Below are positions 45,837-55,051 of a stretch of DNA of 64,000 nucleotides, one piece after another (position 1 is the stretch's first letter; every line of letters begins with the position of its first letter). Position numbers and translations under genes: made by a program. Under the pieces are notes generated by a model that saw only the letters and a list, made by a program, of their open reading frames with translations, was not told where the DNA came from and searched no databases. Source of the DNA: CBDFKK01 sp965248815 (lineage in GTDB: Bacteria; Pseudomonadota; Alphaproteobacteria; SMXP01); assembly GCA_965248815.1 (NCBI GenBank), contig CBDFKK010000007.1:558001-622000 (forward strand), given 5' to 3'.

Positions 45837-47231
45837 CTATGGCTTGGGTCCGATCATATTTTCGGGCCGTACAATATCGTCGAATTCTTTCTCTGTGACG
45901 AAACCTAAGCCCACAGCTTCTTCTTTCAGCGTCGTACCGTTCTGATGGGCCACTTTCGCGACCTTTGCGGCGTTATCGTAACCAATTTTTGGAACCAATG
46001 CCGTGACCAACATGAGAGACCGCTGCATAAGTTCGTCGATGCGGTCACGGTTGGCCTCAATTCCCACGACGCAATTGTCTGCAAAGCTGCGGCAGCCATC
46101 AGCAATCAATTCTATGGACTGCAGTAGATTGTAAATCATGACCGGTTTGAAGACATTGAGTTCCATATGGCCTTGGCTACCTGCGATGGTAACGGTGGTA
46201 TGATTGCCGATCACTTGGCTGCAGACCATGGTGAGTGCTTCACACTGAGTCGGATTGACTTTTCCGGGCATGATTGACGAACCCGGTTCATTTTCTGGAA
46301 GTATCAGCTCGCCCAGTCCGGAGCGTGGTCCTGAACCCAATAGCCTTATGTCGTTGGCGATCTTAAAAAGACTGCTGGCCAGCGTGTTCAAAGCGCCTGA
46401 GGCTTCGACCACGGCGTCGTGTCCGGCAAGTGCTTCAAACTTATTAGGTGCAGTTTCAAAATTTAGTCCCGTTATCGAGCTTACATGGTCGGCGAATTTC
46501 TCAGCGAAATCGGGTTTTGCGTTCAGACCTGTCCCTACTGCCGTTCCTCCTTGCGCCAAGAAATGCAATCGCACTGAAGCATCTTTTACGCGGGCAATGC
46601 CGTTCTCGATCATAGCGGCATAGCCGGAGAATTCTTGCCCCAGTGTAATCGGGGTCGCGTCCTGTAGATGGGTGCGCCCGATCTTAATGATTTCCTTCCA
46701 TGCCTCTGACTTTGCGCACAGCGCCTTGTGGAGATGCTCGAGGGAAGACAGCAAATGATGCTCAATTCGTTCGACAGCGCTTATATGCATGGCTGTTGGA
46801 AAAGTGTCGTTTGAAGATTGACTGCGATTACAATGGTCGTTCGGATGAACTGGCTTCTTAGATCCCATTTCCCCGCCAAGCATCTCAATCGCGCGGTTTG
46901 CGATAACTTCATTGGCATTCATGTTGGACTGCGTGCCCGAGCCCGTCTGCCAAACGACGAGAGGAAAATTGTCGTTCAGCTTACCGTCAATAACTTCTTG
47001 TGCCGCAGCTGCAATCAACTGGCCGAGCTTCGGCTCAATATTGTCTAAATCTATGTTTGTTAGTGCCGCCGCTCTTTTGACAATACCGAGTGCCCTGATC
47101 AAGGCCGGAGGCATGATTTCTCGACCGATTCTGAAGTTTTCGAGGGACCGTTGAGTTTGAGCACCCCAATATTTGTCGCCTGGCACATCGATGGCGCCAA
47201 ATGAATCCGTTTCGGTGCGAGTCGAAGTCAT
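45837..47231 (-). CDS. fumC: Class II fumarate hydratase
   Basis: Iron-free fumarase of the citric acid cycle, converting fumarate to malate. The family signature GSSIMPGKVNP is intact, as are GSGTQSNMNANEV, HPNDHCNRSQSSNDTFPTAMH and RTHLQDATPITLGQEFSGY. It has 464 residues from ATG 47231. The gene lies between sspB and the ribbon-helix-helix gene on the same strand, a conserved alphaproteobacterial order. Confidence 0.97.
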   Translation of the reverse strand: MTSTRTETDSFGAIDVPGDKYWGAQTQRSLENFRIGREIMPPALIRALGIVKRAAALTNIDLDNIEPKLGQLIAAAAQEVIDGKLNDNFPLVVWQTGSGTQSNMNANEVIANRAIEMLGGEMGSKKPVHPNDHCNRSQSSNDTFPTAMHISAVERIEHHLLSSLEHLHKALCAKSEAWKEIIKIGRTHLQDATPITLGQEFSGYAAMIENGIARVKDASVRLHFLAQGGTAVGTGLNAKPDFAEKFADHVSSITGLNFETAPNKFEALAGHDAVVEASGALNTLASSLFKIANDIRLLGSGPRSGLGELILPENEPGSSIMPGKVNPTQCEALTMVCSQVIGNHTTVTIAGSQGHMELNVFKPVMIYNLLQSIELIADGCRSFADNCVVGIEANRDRIDELMQRSLMLVTALVPKIGYDNAAKVAKVAHQNGTTLKEEAVGLGFVTEKEFDDIVRPENMIGPKP

Positions 47232-47326
47232 GTTGTGTTTCTCTTTGGATAAGTGAGTAGCACTGCGGATCTGGGCCGCTTAGATCAACTAGTTAGACTT
47301 TCGAATGGAACGATTGCAGTTGCGCT

Positions 47327-47839
47327 TCACTTCTTTCGAAACGCTTCAAAGCTAACAACATCAGCACTTTCCTTTGGCGTATCATCCGCTGTTTCATCGT
47401 CCTTGCCAGAGTCGGCAGGCCGACCCTCCTGTCGTTTTGCATTATCGGGGCGCTCAAATGCTTCGACAGGCTCCACCGGCGCCTGCTGCAACTCAAACGG
47501 CAGAACGAAGTTAACACTCGGATCAACAAAATTGATGATGGAGTCAATCGGAATTCTCAGGTGCTCCCGAATGTTGTTGAATGATAAATCAACTTCGAAT
47601 GCATCTTGCTCGACTTTCAAGTTCCAGAATCGATGTTGAACTACAATTGTGAGTTCTTGTGAATGTTGTTCACGAACTCTATCGGGAATCTCGACGCCTT
47701 CGTCGGAAGTTCGAAACGTAATATAGAAATGATGATCGCCCGGCAAACCCGTCTCCGCGGCTTGTTTAAGAGCTTGCCGAACAACGCCGCGGAGCGCCTG
47801 CAGCACCATGACGTCGTAGTGCATATAGTCCGTACCCAT
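47327..47839 (-). CDS. sspB: ClpXP adaptor protein SspB
   Basis: Adaptor that delivers ssrA-tagged and other substrates to the ClpXP protease. The core (MGTDYMHYDVMVLQALRGVVRQAL, HHFYITFRTSDEGVEIPDRVRE, LTIVVQHRFWNLKV, FDV-like SFNNIREHLRIPIDSIINFVDPSVNF) is followed by an acidic disordered linker and the C-terminal ClpX-binding tail VVSFEAFRKK. The 170-residue length is usual for the alphaproteobacterial form. fumC is 95 bases downstream on the same strand. Confidence 0.94.
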   Translation of the reverse strand: MGTDYMHYDVMVLQALRGVVRQALKQAAETGLPGDHHFYITFRTSDEGVEIPDRVREQHSQELTIVVQHRFWNLKVEQDAFEVDLSFNNIREHLRIPIDSIINFVDPSVNFVLPFELQQAPVEPVEAFERPDNAKRQEGRPADSGKDDETADDTPKESADVVSFEAFRKK

Positions 47840-47971
47840 GAATTATTCCTATTTCGCTGATATTCGTGGATACACTAGTCACCCAATGATCCAAGTCAAC
47901 TTAACACCGGTTGGACAATTGCGGTTAAACCGTGATTCTTATCGCTGATCGAAGGCTTTTGGATTTGGGAG

Positions 47972-48817
47972 CTAACGGTGTGCAGTAACAAGCCATGTGC
48001 TTGTCTCGAGAACGGGTCCAAAAGGCCCATAGTGGTCACGAAATGCGTTAGCAACGGCCCGCTGAATTTTCTTGAGTGTCCGGGGATTGTCGGTTGGCGC
48101 ACCCGGCGTCGGGGAAATGCCCAAGAGGAAATCGGCCGTTGGCATCGGCCCTCCGGAATCCGGGATCGTAATTCCGATAATTTGTTGGGTTAAGCGGATA
48201 TCTATGAAACCGGATTCGCTAAGTATATTTTCGACATAGTCGCGGTCTGCGAAGGCAAACGGACCAGGTGCGCGAGGATCTGCCTCTTCGACCGCTTCCA
48301 AAAACGGGCTTGCGGCAAGCGCCGGCACGGCAAAGAACTGACTCTTTTTCATGTCCTGCCAACAAACGAATGCTAGCCGTCCACCGGGCTTGAGCGCTCG
48401 GCGAATATTGCGAAATGCTTTCATGGGATCTGGAAAAAACATGACCCCAAATCTAGAAAAGGCGAGGTCGAATGAACGCTTTTTGAACTTACGGCGCGCA
48501 ACATCCGATCTCTTGAATTTGATGGAAGCACCGTTTGAGACGCTGGCTGCGCGGCTGCTTGCCCTCGACAGCATGGCTTTTGAAATGTCTATCCCCGTGA
48601 CCGATCCCAGAGATCCGATCCGTTGGGCAATTTCAATGGTCGTTGCGCCGCAACCACATCCGATGTCGAGTACGGTTTCTCCGGGCTTTATCGCCGCGGC
48701 CGCAAGAACGGACTGGCCTAAGGGTTGGATCATTTGATCGATATTATCTTGATGGCGAACCCAGGCAGCGCCTACTTCGCCATTCCAAAACTCGATCTGG
48801 TCTACGGATGCAGTCAT
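47972..48817 (-). CDS. Class I SAM-dependent methyltransferase
   Basis: UbiE/Methyltransf_11-type enzyme of 281 residues. SAM motif I VLDIGCGCGATTIEIAQ is near residue 49-65, motif II ISKAMLSRA and the post-motif RSFDLAFSRFGVMFFPDPMKAFRNIRRALKPGGRLAFVCW follow. The substrate is unknown; similar genes are often annotated as generic methyltransferases. Start ATG 48817. It stands alone between sspB and the flagellin-like gene. Confidence 0.88.
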   Translation of the reverse strand: MTASVDQIEFWNGEVGAAWVRHQDNIDQMIQPLGQSVLAAAAIKPGETVLDIGCGCGATTIEIAQRIGSLGSVTGIDISKAMLSRASSRAASVSNGASIKFKRSDVARRKFKKRSFDLAFSRFGVMFFPDPMKAFRNIRRALKPGGRLAFVCWQDMKKSQFFAVPALAASPFLEAVEEADPRAPGPFAFADRDYVENILSESGFIDIRLTQQIIGITIPDSGGPMPTADFLLGISPTPGAPTDNPRTLKKIQRAVANAFRDHYGPFGPVLETSTWLVTAHR

Positions 48818-48956
48818 GAGCCTCGATAATTGGTTCTAAAGAATACTATCACAGCCGCTCGAATCATTTGAACCGAGCGTCATGGTGGACGTGGCGAATG
48901 AGCTGTAGTGGATAGGCGAAGGCAGTGCCACCGCGAAATGGCCAATTGACCGCAAT

Positions 48957-49640
48957 CTAGTCTTCTTGAATGTCAGCCAGGCTTTTGGACAGCCTATGGG
49001 CAAGCATTGTTGCTTCGTTTTTGAATAGATCGGTTGCCCAGTTGAGATGTTCGTCTGCATTGTCGACCAAATGCGTAATTTCGTTGACTTCAACGTCTTC
49101 GGCAAAGGCGAATCGCAGGGCGGGAAGGTCAAGACCCCGTCGTCCTGCGGTGAGATTTGCATGACTGATCGTCAAGTCAGCCCGGTGTTCAAGATCGAGA
49201 TTGAAATTGAGCACACTTTTTCCGCCGTCGATTAGGTTGACATCTTCATAGGTTGCATTGGTGGCCGCGAAATCTATTTCATTTCTTAAGCGGTCATATT
49301 CTTTAGCGCATATGGCGCGCTTGGCTTTGTCGCCAGTTGTTTTTGCGGTCTCAACGACTTTCCGCAACTGGTGCACAAGTTTTCGAATTTCGGATATGCC
49401 CCGCATTGCCGCTTCGATCGAGCCGATCGCTTTAAGACCAACAAGTTTTTGTTCTTTGAATTCGAATGCGCCCGGCGGTTTTGCATGTCGCAATGCGCGA
49501 TCGACCGAATTGGCCATCTCTATTTTTTTTCGAGTGCCGGGAAGGACCGGAGATTTTCGGACGACCGAATTCCACAGCTGACGCAGACGCGACATCTCTT
49601 CTTCGGTGTCATCGGAAATTCGAGAAGCTGGCTTTGGCAT
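48957..49640 (-). CDS. Flagellin-like protein lacking canonical termini
   Basis: A 227-residue protein whose middle (about 60-175) resembles the flagellin D1 region: IGSIEAAMRGISEIRKLVHQLRKVVETAKTTG, YDRLRNEIDFAATNATYEDVNLIDGG and LNFNLDLEHRADLTISHANLTAGRRGLDL. The usual flagellin N terminus (about NSLxxQxNLxxT) and the C-terminal assembly helix are missing; the last part (NADEHLNWATDLFKNEATMLAHRLSKSLADIQED) is only loosely similar. It is too short and altered to polymerise as flagellin. It might be a flagellin-derived regulator or minor component. A CtrA-like box lies 78 bases upstream. Confidence 0.7.
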   Translation of the reverse strand: MPKPASRISDDTEEEMSRLRQLWNSVVRKSPVLPGTRKKIEMANSVDRALRHAKPPGAFEFKEQKLVGLKAIGSIEAAMRGISEIRKLVHQLRKVVETAKTTGDKAKRAICAKEYDRLRNEIDFAATNATYEDVNLIDGGKSVLNFNLDLEHRADLTISHANLTAGRRGLDLPALRFAFAEDVEVNEITHLVDNADEHLNWATDLFKNEATMLAHRLSKSLADIQED

Positions 49641-49717
49641 ATATCGACTGAAGACCTGCGAAAGAATGAATCATCCGCTTTTTCCAATTAGGAAAGCGTT
49701 AAACTTTGAGCCAAGTG

Positions 49718-49732
49718 CTAATGGTTGGTTAA
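49718..49732 (-). promoter_or_regulatory. CtrA-like box upstream of flagellin-like gene
   Basis: On the minus strand the sequence reads TTAA-N7-TTAG, one base off the CtrA consensus TTAA-N7-TTAA, ending 78 bases before the start codon at 49640. CtrA controls many flagellar genes in alphaproteobacteria, so the place is plausible. Chance occurrence in AT-rich spacer cannot be excluded. Confidence 0.3.
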
Positions 49733-49844
49733 CCTACCGTCTGTCGTTGCTCTGTTTTCCGCAGTAGAGCACGACCGCGTAAATATTGAGTGATGATTCA
49801 AGCGGTAACCCGATCTTGCCGGCTGACCAAAATCCCAACTTGGT

Positions 49845-51269
49845 TTACAACACCTTTCCAGGATTCATGATGTTGTCGGGATCAAGTGCTTCTTTGACGG
49901 TTTTCATGAGCGCCATTTCAACCGGGGTTTTGTAGTTGAGGATTTCGTCACGTTTTGCGACGCCGAGACCATGTTCCGCGCTAATTGAGCCTCCGAGTTG
50001 GTGGGCAATATCGTGTACGCGCTTGGCAACGGCATCGCGGGATGCAAGATATGTCGCTGCATGCATGTCGATGGGCTGGGTTAGGTTGAAGTGGAGATTG
50101 CCGTCACCAAGATGGCCAAAAGGGACGGGTCTGATGTCGGGTATAAAATTCGTAACTGCCTCAATCGCTCGGCTCATGAATTCGGGAATAGCGGAGACGG
50201 GGACACTGATATCGTGCTTCAGGCTAGCGCCTTCCTTTGTTTGGGCTTCCGGAAGAGATTCCCGCAATGCCCAGAGCGCTCGCCTTTGACGATGGCTACT
50301 GGCCAAAGTCGCATCCGCAATGAGGGAATTTGAATGCGCCTCCTCCAGAATTCGTTCCATTTGCAAACGAAGCTCCCCCTTGCTTTGACTCGACGAAGCT
50401 TCGAACAGCACGTACCACTCGTGCCGATCGGAAATGGGATCATTTGCCGTGGGCAAGTGCTTGAGCACCAAATCCAATCCTTGGCGCGAGACTAGTTCAA
50501 ACGCGGATATGACTTCGCCGCCGGATTGTCGAGCCATATCGAGCAACTCAAGCGCGGCATCCAGGCGATCAAGAGCGACGAAGGCGGTGACAATTTCTTG
50601 GGGGCGGGGAAACAGTTTGCACGTCGCGGCTGTTATCACACCAAGAGTCCCCTCGGCGCCGATATAGAGCTGCTTCAGGTCGTAGCCCGTATTGTCCTTG
50701 CGCAAGCCTTTGAGGCCATTCCATATTTCACCCTGAGGTGTCACCACTTCAAGTCCCAGCACAAGATCGCGCATATTGCCGTAACGTAATACGCCGTTGC
50801 CCCCCGCATTGGTCGAAAGCACACCGCCCAGCTGACAGGACCCTTCCGAAGCGAGCGAAAGGGGAAACAGCCGCCCCGCATCGTCTGCTTCCTCTTGCAA
50901 GGTCGCAAGTATGCAACCGGCTTCGACCGTCACTGTGTTGTTGGTGGCGTCCAGTTCCCGAATGCGATTGAGTTTGCTCGAACAGAGAACGATTTCGTTG
51001 CCCGTCGGGATTTGGCCGCCGACTAATCCTGTATTGCCTCCTTGAGGGACAATCGCAACGCGATGTGCTGCGCAGACTTTGATAACCGCGGCAACCTCAT
51101 CTGTTGTTTTTGGCAAGACCACTAATGGGGTTTGGCCGTGCCATCGTCCACGCGGCTCTTCTAGGTGAGGTGCGATCTCCGACGGCTCCGATTTCCAGCC
51201 CTTGGGGCCGACAATATCGCGCAGCCGATCCAGCACTTCGGGTAATGGGGCATCGTGTTCGCTTGCCAT
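49845..51269 (-). CDS. FAD-linked oxidase, D-2-hydroxyglutarate dehydrogenase type
   Basis: FAD-binding_4 enzyme of 474 residues that oxidises a D-2-hydroxy acid. FAD loop VPQGGNTGLVGGQ near residue 77-89, LGGVLSTNAGGNGVLRYGNMRDLVLGLEVV, and the metal-site histidines in VPFGHLGDGNLHFNL and EHGLGVAKR. The family includes D-lactate, D-2-hydroxyglutarate and 4-phosphoerythronate-type dehydrogenases; the N-terminal HLEEPRGRWHG pattern favours D-2-hydroxyglutarate dehydrogenase. It lies 56 bases downstream of the Sua5/TsaC gene on the same strand, possibly in one transcript. Confidence 0.88.
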   Translation of the reverse strand: MASEHDAPLPEVLDRLRDIVGPKGWKSEPSEIAPHLEEPRGRWHGQTPLVVLPKTTDEVAAVIKVCAAHRVAIVPQGGNTGLVGGQIPTGNEIVLCSSKLNRIRELDATNNTVTVEAGCILATLQEEADDAGRLFPLSLASEGSCQLGGVLSTNAGGNGVLRYGNMRDLVLGLEVVTPQGEIWNGLKGLRKDNTGYDLKQLYIGAEGTLGVITAATCKLFPRPQEIVTAFVALDRLDAALELLDMARQSGGEVISAFELVSRQGLDLVLKHLPTANDPISDRHEWYVLFEASSSQSKGELRLQMERILEEAHSNSLIADATLASSHRQRRALWALRESLPEAQTKEGASLKHDISVPVSAIPEFMSRAIEAVTNFIPDIRPVPFGHLGDGNLHFNLTQPIDMHAATYLASRDAVAKRVHDIAHQLGGSISAEHGLGVAKRDEILNYKTPVEMALMKTVKEALDPDNIMNPGKVL

Positions 51270-51325
51270 GATGGCTAATTTAGCCTCTGGTGTGGCTGCG
51301 GCAAGTGCACTGCGGAACGGGGGAG

Positions 51326-52285
51326 TCAGTTACGCGCGGCCGCTGCGCGCCGCAAGCGGTCATTTATGGCCTCACCCAATCCTTCTTCCGGTATCGGCAT
51401 AACGGCAATGCCATCGCAATCGGCCTCATCCAGGTCGCGCAGAAATGCAAAAAAGTTGGCGGCAGCTTCTTTGAGATCGGAGCGCGGGCTCAAATTCTTT
51501 GTGGCGATGGGATTGCCATTGAGCTGCGTCCCGAATGCCAGAAGCGCTTCGTGATCTTCGACCTGTGTAACATTGAGCCGCAAGTTATGCCGGGGAGCAT
51601 AGTGGCTGGTCAGCTGTCCCGGGGAGGAAGGTTGAGACGACACTGGTTCCTCGTTCATTGGCCCGGTAATCGCTTCAAGAGCGTGCCGAGGAATTGACCC
51701 TGCGCGCAGGAGCGTCACCGAGGACCCATCGATACGCAGAACCGTCGACTCGAGACCGTGAGAGCAGGGTCCGCCGTCTAAGATCATGGCCACCGCTGAT
51801 CCAAGATCCACTGCCACATGGTCTGCTCTGGTAGGACTAATGCTGCCGGAGCGATTGGCACTGGGGGCGGCCAAAGGGACACCAGCTTCCTTAATGAGCT
51901 CGCGAGCAACATTGTGCGCAGGCAGTCGCAGCGCGACGCTTTCGAGGCCCGCGCTCACAAGTTGCGAAAGGGGACAGGGCTCCCGACGGCGAACCACGAA
52001 GGTCAAAGGTCCCGGCCAAAACTGTTGGCATAACTCCTTAGTTAACTCATCGAAGTCCCCGTATTCAAAAGCATATTCTGCCTCGTGTACGTGAACGATC
52101 AGGGGGTTGAACCGGGGTCGGCCTTTGGCTTCAAAAATTGTTGCCACGGAGAGATCGTTGGTAGCGTCGGCACCAAGGCCGTATACGGTCTCGGTCGGGA
52201 AAGCCACAAGCGCACCTTGTCGGATCAATTGTGCTCCGTGGGCTATGGCATCAGATGTAGCTTTTGTGGGTTTCTTGATCGTCAT
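51326..52285 (-). CDS. L-threonylcarbamoyladenylate synthase (Sua5/TsaC type)
   Basis: Makes threonylcarbamoyl-AMP for the t6A37 modification of tRNA. The YrdC domain carries GALVAFPTETVYGLGADATND near residue 25, KGRPRFNPLIVHV, LRLPAHNVARELI and PLAAPSANRSGSISPT. A C-terminal Sua5 domain (about 215-319, GQLTSHYAPRHNLRLNV) makes it the longer Sua5 form of 319 residues rather than TsaC alone. Start ATG 52285; it faces the divergent acyl-CoA dehydrogenase gene across 142 bases. Confidence 0.93.
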   Translation of the reverse strand: MTIKKPTKATSDAIAHGAQLIRQGALVAFPTETVYGLGADATNDLSVATIFEAKGRPRFNPLIVHVHEAEYAFEYGDFDELTKELCQQFWPGPLTFVVRRREPCPLSQLVSAGLESVALRLPAHNVARELIKEAGVPLAAPSANRSGSISPTRADHVAVDLGSAVAMILDGGPCSHGLESTVLRIDGSSVTLLRAGSIPRHALEAITGPMNEEPVSSQPSSPGQLTSHYAPRHNLRLNVTQVEDHEALLAFGTQLNGNPIATKNLSPRSDLKEAAANFFAFLRDLDEADCDGIAVMPIPEEGLGEAINDRLRRAAAARN

Positions 52286-52427
52286 AACAGTCTGAATTCA
52301 TGCCTTCTGGCTTTTGCCACTTCATACACCGCGTCGGGAACGGCGCGCTTAGTTCGGGCTTTAAAGTCATCACGTCAAGCGCTATGCCTTGGGCTTGTAA
52401 ATAATTGGACGAAACTGAGGACTTCAA

Positions 52428-54233
52428 ATGAACTATACCGCGCCCACACGCGATATGAGATTCATCCTGGAAGACATTGTAAACATTGGACAACTTAGAG
52501 AAACGCGGATTTTTGAAGATCTTTCGGCCGACCTGATCGACGCGGTTCTAACAGAGGCTGGACGGCTAGCGGCTGAGGTCATCGCGCCGACCAATCGCGC
52601 AGGCGACGAGCACGGCTCGCGCTTGATGGAGGATGGCGTGAAAGCGGCACCTGGGTTCGCTAAAGCCTATGCCAAATTCGTCGAGGGGGGTTGGGGCTCG
52701 ATCGCCTGCGATCCCGGCTACGGAGGTCAAGGATTGCCCTATACGCTGTCCATGGTCTGTCAGGAAATGATCCATTCGGCAAACTTGGCGTTTGGGCTTT
52801 GTCCTTTGCTCACCAGCGGTGCCGTCGAGGCGGTTGCGGCACACGGAACGCCGGAGATCAAAGAAACGTATCTCCCGAAAATGATTTCGGGAGAATGGAC
52901 CGGGACCATGAACTTGACTGAGTCCAACGCCGGTTCGGATCTTGGGCTTTTGCGGGCGAAAGCGGAACCTCAGGGTGACGGCAGCTATCTCATAAGAGGC
53001 ACCAAGATCTTCATCACGTGGGGCGATCACGACATCGCTGAGAACATCATTCACTTGGTGCTCGCCCGTCTGCCCGATGCACCCGAAGGTACACGCGGTA
53101 TTTCATTGTTTCTGGTCCCCAAATATTTGGTCAACGAAGACGGTTCGTTGGGCGCGCGCAATGACGTCAAACCGATCGGCCTGGAACACAAGCTTGGCAT
53201 CCACGGCAGTCCAACTTGCATCATGGCGTTCGGGGAAGAGGAAGGCGCGATCGGTTATCTCATCGGAACCGAGAACAAAGGCCTCGCCTGCATGTTCACT
53301 ATGATGAATGCAGAACGCCTAAGCGTCGGTTTGCAAGGCGCCGGCATGATCGAGCGCGCCTACCAGCAAGCATTGGCCTATGCCCAAGGGCGCAAACAGG
53401 GCAAACCGTGGTCCAAGCGCCACGAAACTACGGACTCGGTCGCCATCATCGAGCATCCGGATGTGCGCCGTATGCTGCTCACCATGAAGGCTCATGCCGA
53501 GGCGTGCCGGGCGATTTGCTATGCCAACGCCATGGCCATCGACCTGGCTCGTCATGCCCCGGATTCTGACGCGCGGCAGAAAGCAAAGTCGCGCGAGGAA
53601 TTGCTGACGCCTATCTCAAAGGCCTTTTCGACCGACATGGGCGTCGAAATGACCTCCATCGGCGTTCAAATTCACGGCGGCATGGGGTTTGTCGAAGAGA
53701 CCGGCGCGGCGCAGCATTTTCGCGACGTGCGCATCACGCCGATCTACGAGGGTACCAATGGGATCCAAGCCATCGATCTAGCCACCAGAAAGCTCTCGAT
53801 GGGCGGCGGCGCAGCGGTTCGGGAATTCATTGCCGAGGCCGGGCAATGCGCCGACGATCTTGTCGCCAGCAGTGACAATCAACTGGGCGTCATCGGATCT
53901 CGTCTCAAAGACGGCGTTGATGCGCTCAACCGCGCCAGCGATTGGATGTTGAGTCACATTAAAGATCGCCCAGAAGAGTGTTTGGCGGGAGCAACACCAT
54001 ACCTTCGCCTCTTCGGCACGGTGGCCGGAGGCCATTATCTCGGCCTCGGCGCGCTGGCCGCACAAAAACATATTGAAGTTGGCAGCAGTGAATCCGCGTT
54101 TTACAGTTCGAAAATTTCCATCGCTAAATTTTATGCCGAGAACGTATTACCGTTGTCAGAAGGATATGTGGCGCCGGTAACGAGCGGCGTCGACGCTCTC
54201 TACGAGCTCTCGCCGGATCAATTAGCGGGCTGA
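52428..54233 (+). CDS. Acyl-CoA dehydrogenase, ~600-residue class
   Basis: FAD enzyme that introduces a double bond in acyl-CoA. The 601-residue protein belongs to the long class that includes 3-methylmercaptopropionyl-CoA dehydrogenase (DmdC) and other catabolic members: NLTESNAGSDLGLLRAKAEPQGDG, IRGTKIFITWGDHD, HKLGIHGSPTCIMAF and FRDVRITPIYEGTNGIQAIDL, the last holding the catalytic Glu. A C-terminal helical extension (about 465-601) is typical. The exact substrate is not determined here. ATG 52428 has GAGG nine bases upstream. Confidence 0.92.
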   Translation: MNYTAPTRDMRFILEDIVNIGQLRETRIFEDLSADLIDAVLTEAGRLAAEVIAPTNRAGDEHGSRLMEDGVKAAPGFAKAYAKFVEGGWGSIACDPGYGGQGLPYTLSMVCQEMIHSANLAFGLCPLLTSGAVEAVAAHGTPEIKETYLPKMISGEWTGTMNLTESNAGSDLGLLRAKAEPQGDGSYLIRGTKIFITWGDHDIAENIIHLVLARLPDAPEGTRGISLFLVPKYLVNEDGSLGARNDVKPIGLEHKLGIHGSPTCIMAFGEEEGAIGYLIGTENKGLACMFTMMNAERLSVGLQGAGMIERAYQQALAYAQGRKQGKPWSKRHETTDSVAIIEHPDVRRMLLTMKAHAEACRAICYANAMAIDLARHAPDSDARQKAKSREELLTPISKAFSTDMGVEMTSIGVQIHGGMGFVEETGAAQHFRDVRITPIYEGTNGIQAIDLATRKLSMGGGAAVREFIAEAGQCADDLVASSDNQLGVIGSRLKDGVDALNRASDWMLSHIKDRPEECLAGATPYLRLFGTVAGGHYLGLGALAAQKHIEVGSSESAFYSSKISIAKFYAENVLPLSEGYVAPVTSGVDALYELSPDQLAG

Positions 54234-54269
54234 CCAATAGAGTACTGGCGGCTGCCAACTAGGGAGATC

Positions 54270-55028
54270 ATGAACATGGGTGTCTATGAAAGCCTAAGCC
54301 AGGAAGCGCCTTCGCTAAAGGGGCTGCACCTTTACCAATTCGGCCCATCTAATTGTTCCCAACGTGTGCGATTGGCGCTTGAGGAAAAAGGGCTGGAGTG
54401 GACGGCCCATACGCTGAATGCAGCTAAGAACGAACATCTGCATCCGGATTATCAAGCCATCAACCCAAAGCGCGTTGTTCCCACGCTTGTCCACGACGGC
54501 ACGGTCGTGATCGATTCAAATGACATATTGATCTATCTCGACGAAAAGTTTCCCGAGCCGTCGCTACTGCCTACCGACAAGGCGTCTCGTGCGGATTTAG
54601 ACCAGTTGCTGGCTGACTCGTCTGCATTTCAAATGGTGATCAAAACTTTGAGTCACGGATTGCTGTTTCGCAAAATGCGGCGAATTTCTGACGAAGATTT
54701 CGCTTATTTTAGCGATGTTGATCTCGAACCGGAGCGTATCGCGTTTTACCAAGACTATATGGCGGATGCAGAGGCGTGGGCCGCTCGAATGGATGAGGCG
54801 CAAGAACAGATGCATCGCGCTTTGCGCAAGCTTGACGCGATCTTGGCAAAGCGTGAATGGCTCAACGGAAGTGCCTTTGGGCTTGCCGATATTTCTTGGA
54901 TTGCAAATGTTTATCGGCTCATGATGGCAAAACTTCCCGTGAACCAATACGCCCATGTTGAGGCCTGGGCTGACCGGATTATTGATCGTCCCACATTTGA
55001 TAAGGCTGTCGCGTCCTATAAGGCATAG
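54270..55028 (+). CDS. Glutathione S-transferase family protein
   Basis: 252-residue GST. The thioredoxin-like N domain reads LHLYQFGPSNCSQRVRLALEEKGLEW, with the Ser/Cys of PSNCSQ as probable glutathione-contact residues, followed by the cis-Pro motif KRVVPTLVHDGTVVIDSNDILIYLDEKFPEP. The C domain is all-helical (RKLDAILAKREWLNGSAFGLADISW). ATG 54270 follows GGGAGATC; ATG 54276 is a close alternative. It is 36 bases after the acyl-CoA dehydrogenase and 24 before the hydrolase, all probably one transcript. Confidence 0.9.
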   Translation: MNMGVYESLSQEAPSLKGLHLYQFGPSNCSQRVRLALEEKGLEWTAHTLNAAKNEHLHPDYQAINPKRVVPTLVHDGTVVIDSNDILIYLDEKFPEPSLLPTDKASRADLDQLLADSSAFQMVIKTLSHGLLFRKMRRISDEDFAYFSDVDLEPERIAFYQDYMADAEAWAARMDEAQEQMHRALRKLDAILAKREWLNGSAFGLADISWIANVYRLMMAKLPVNQYAHVEAWADRIIDRPTFDKAVASYKA

Positions 55029-55051
55029 CGCTCGTACCTAAGGCACAAACA

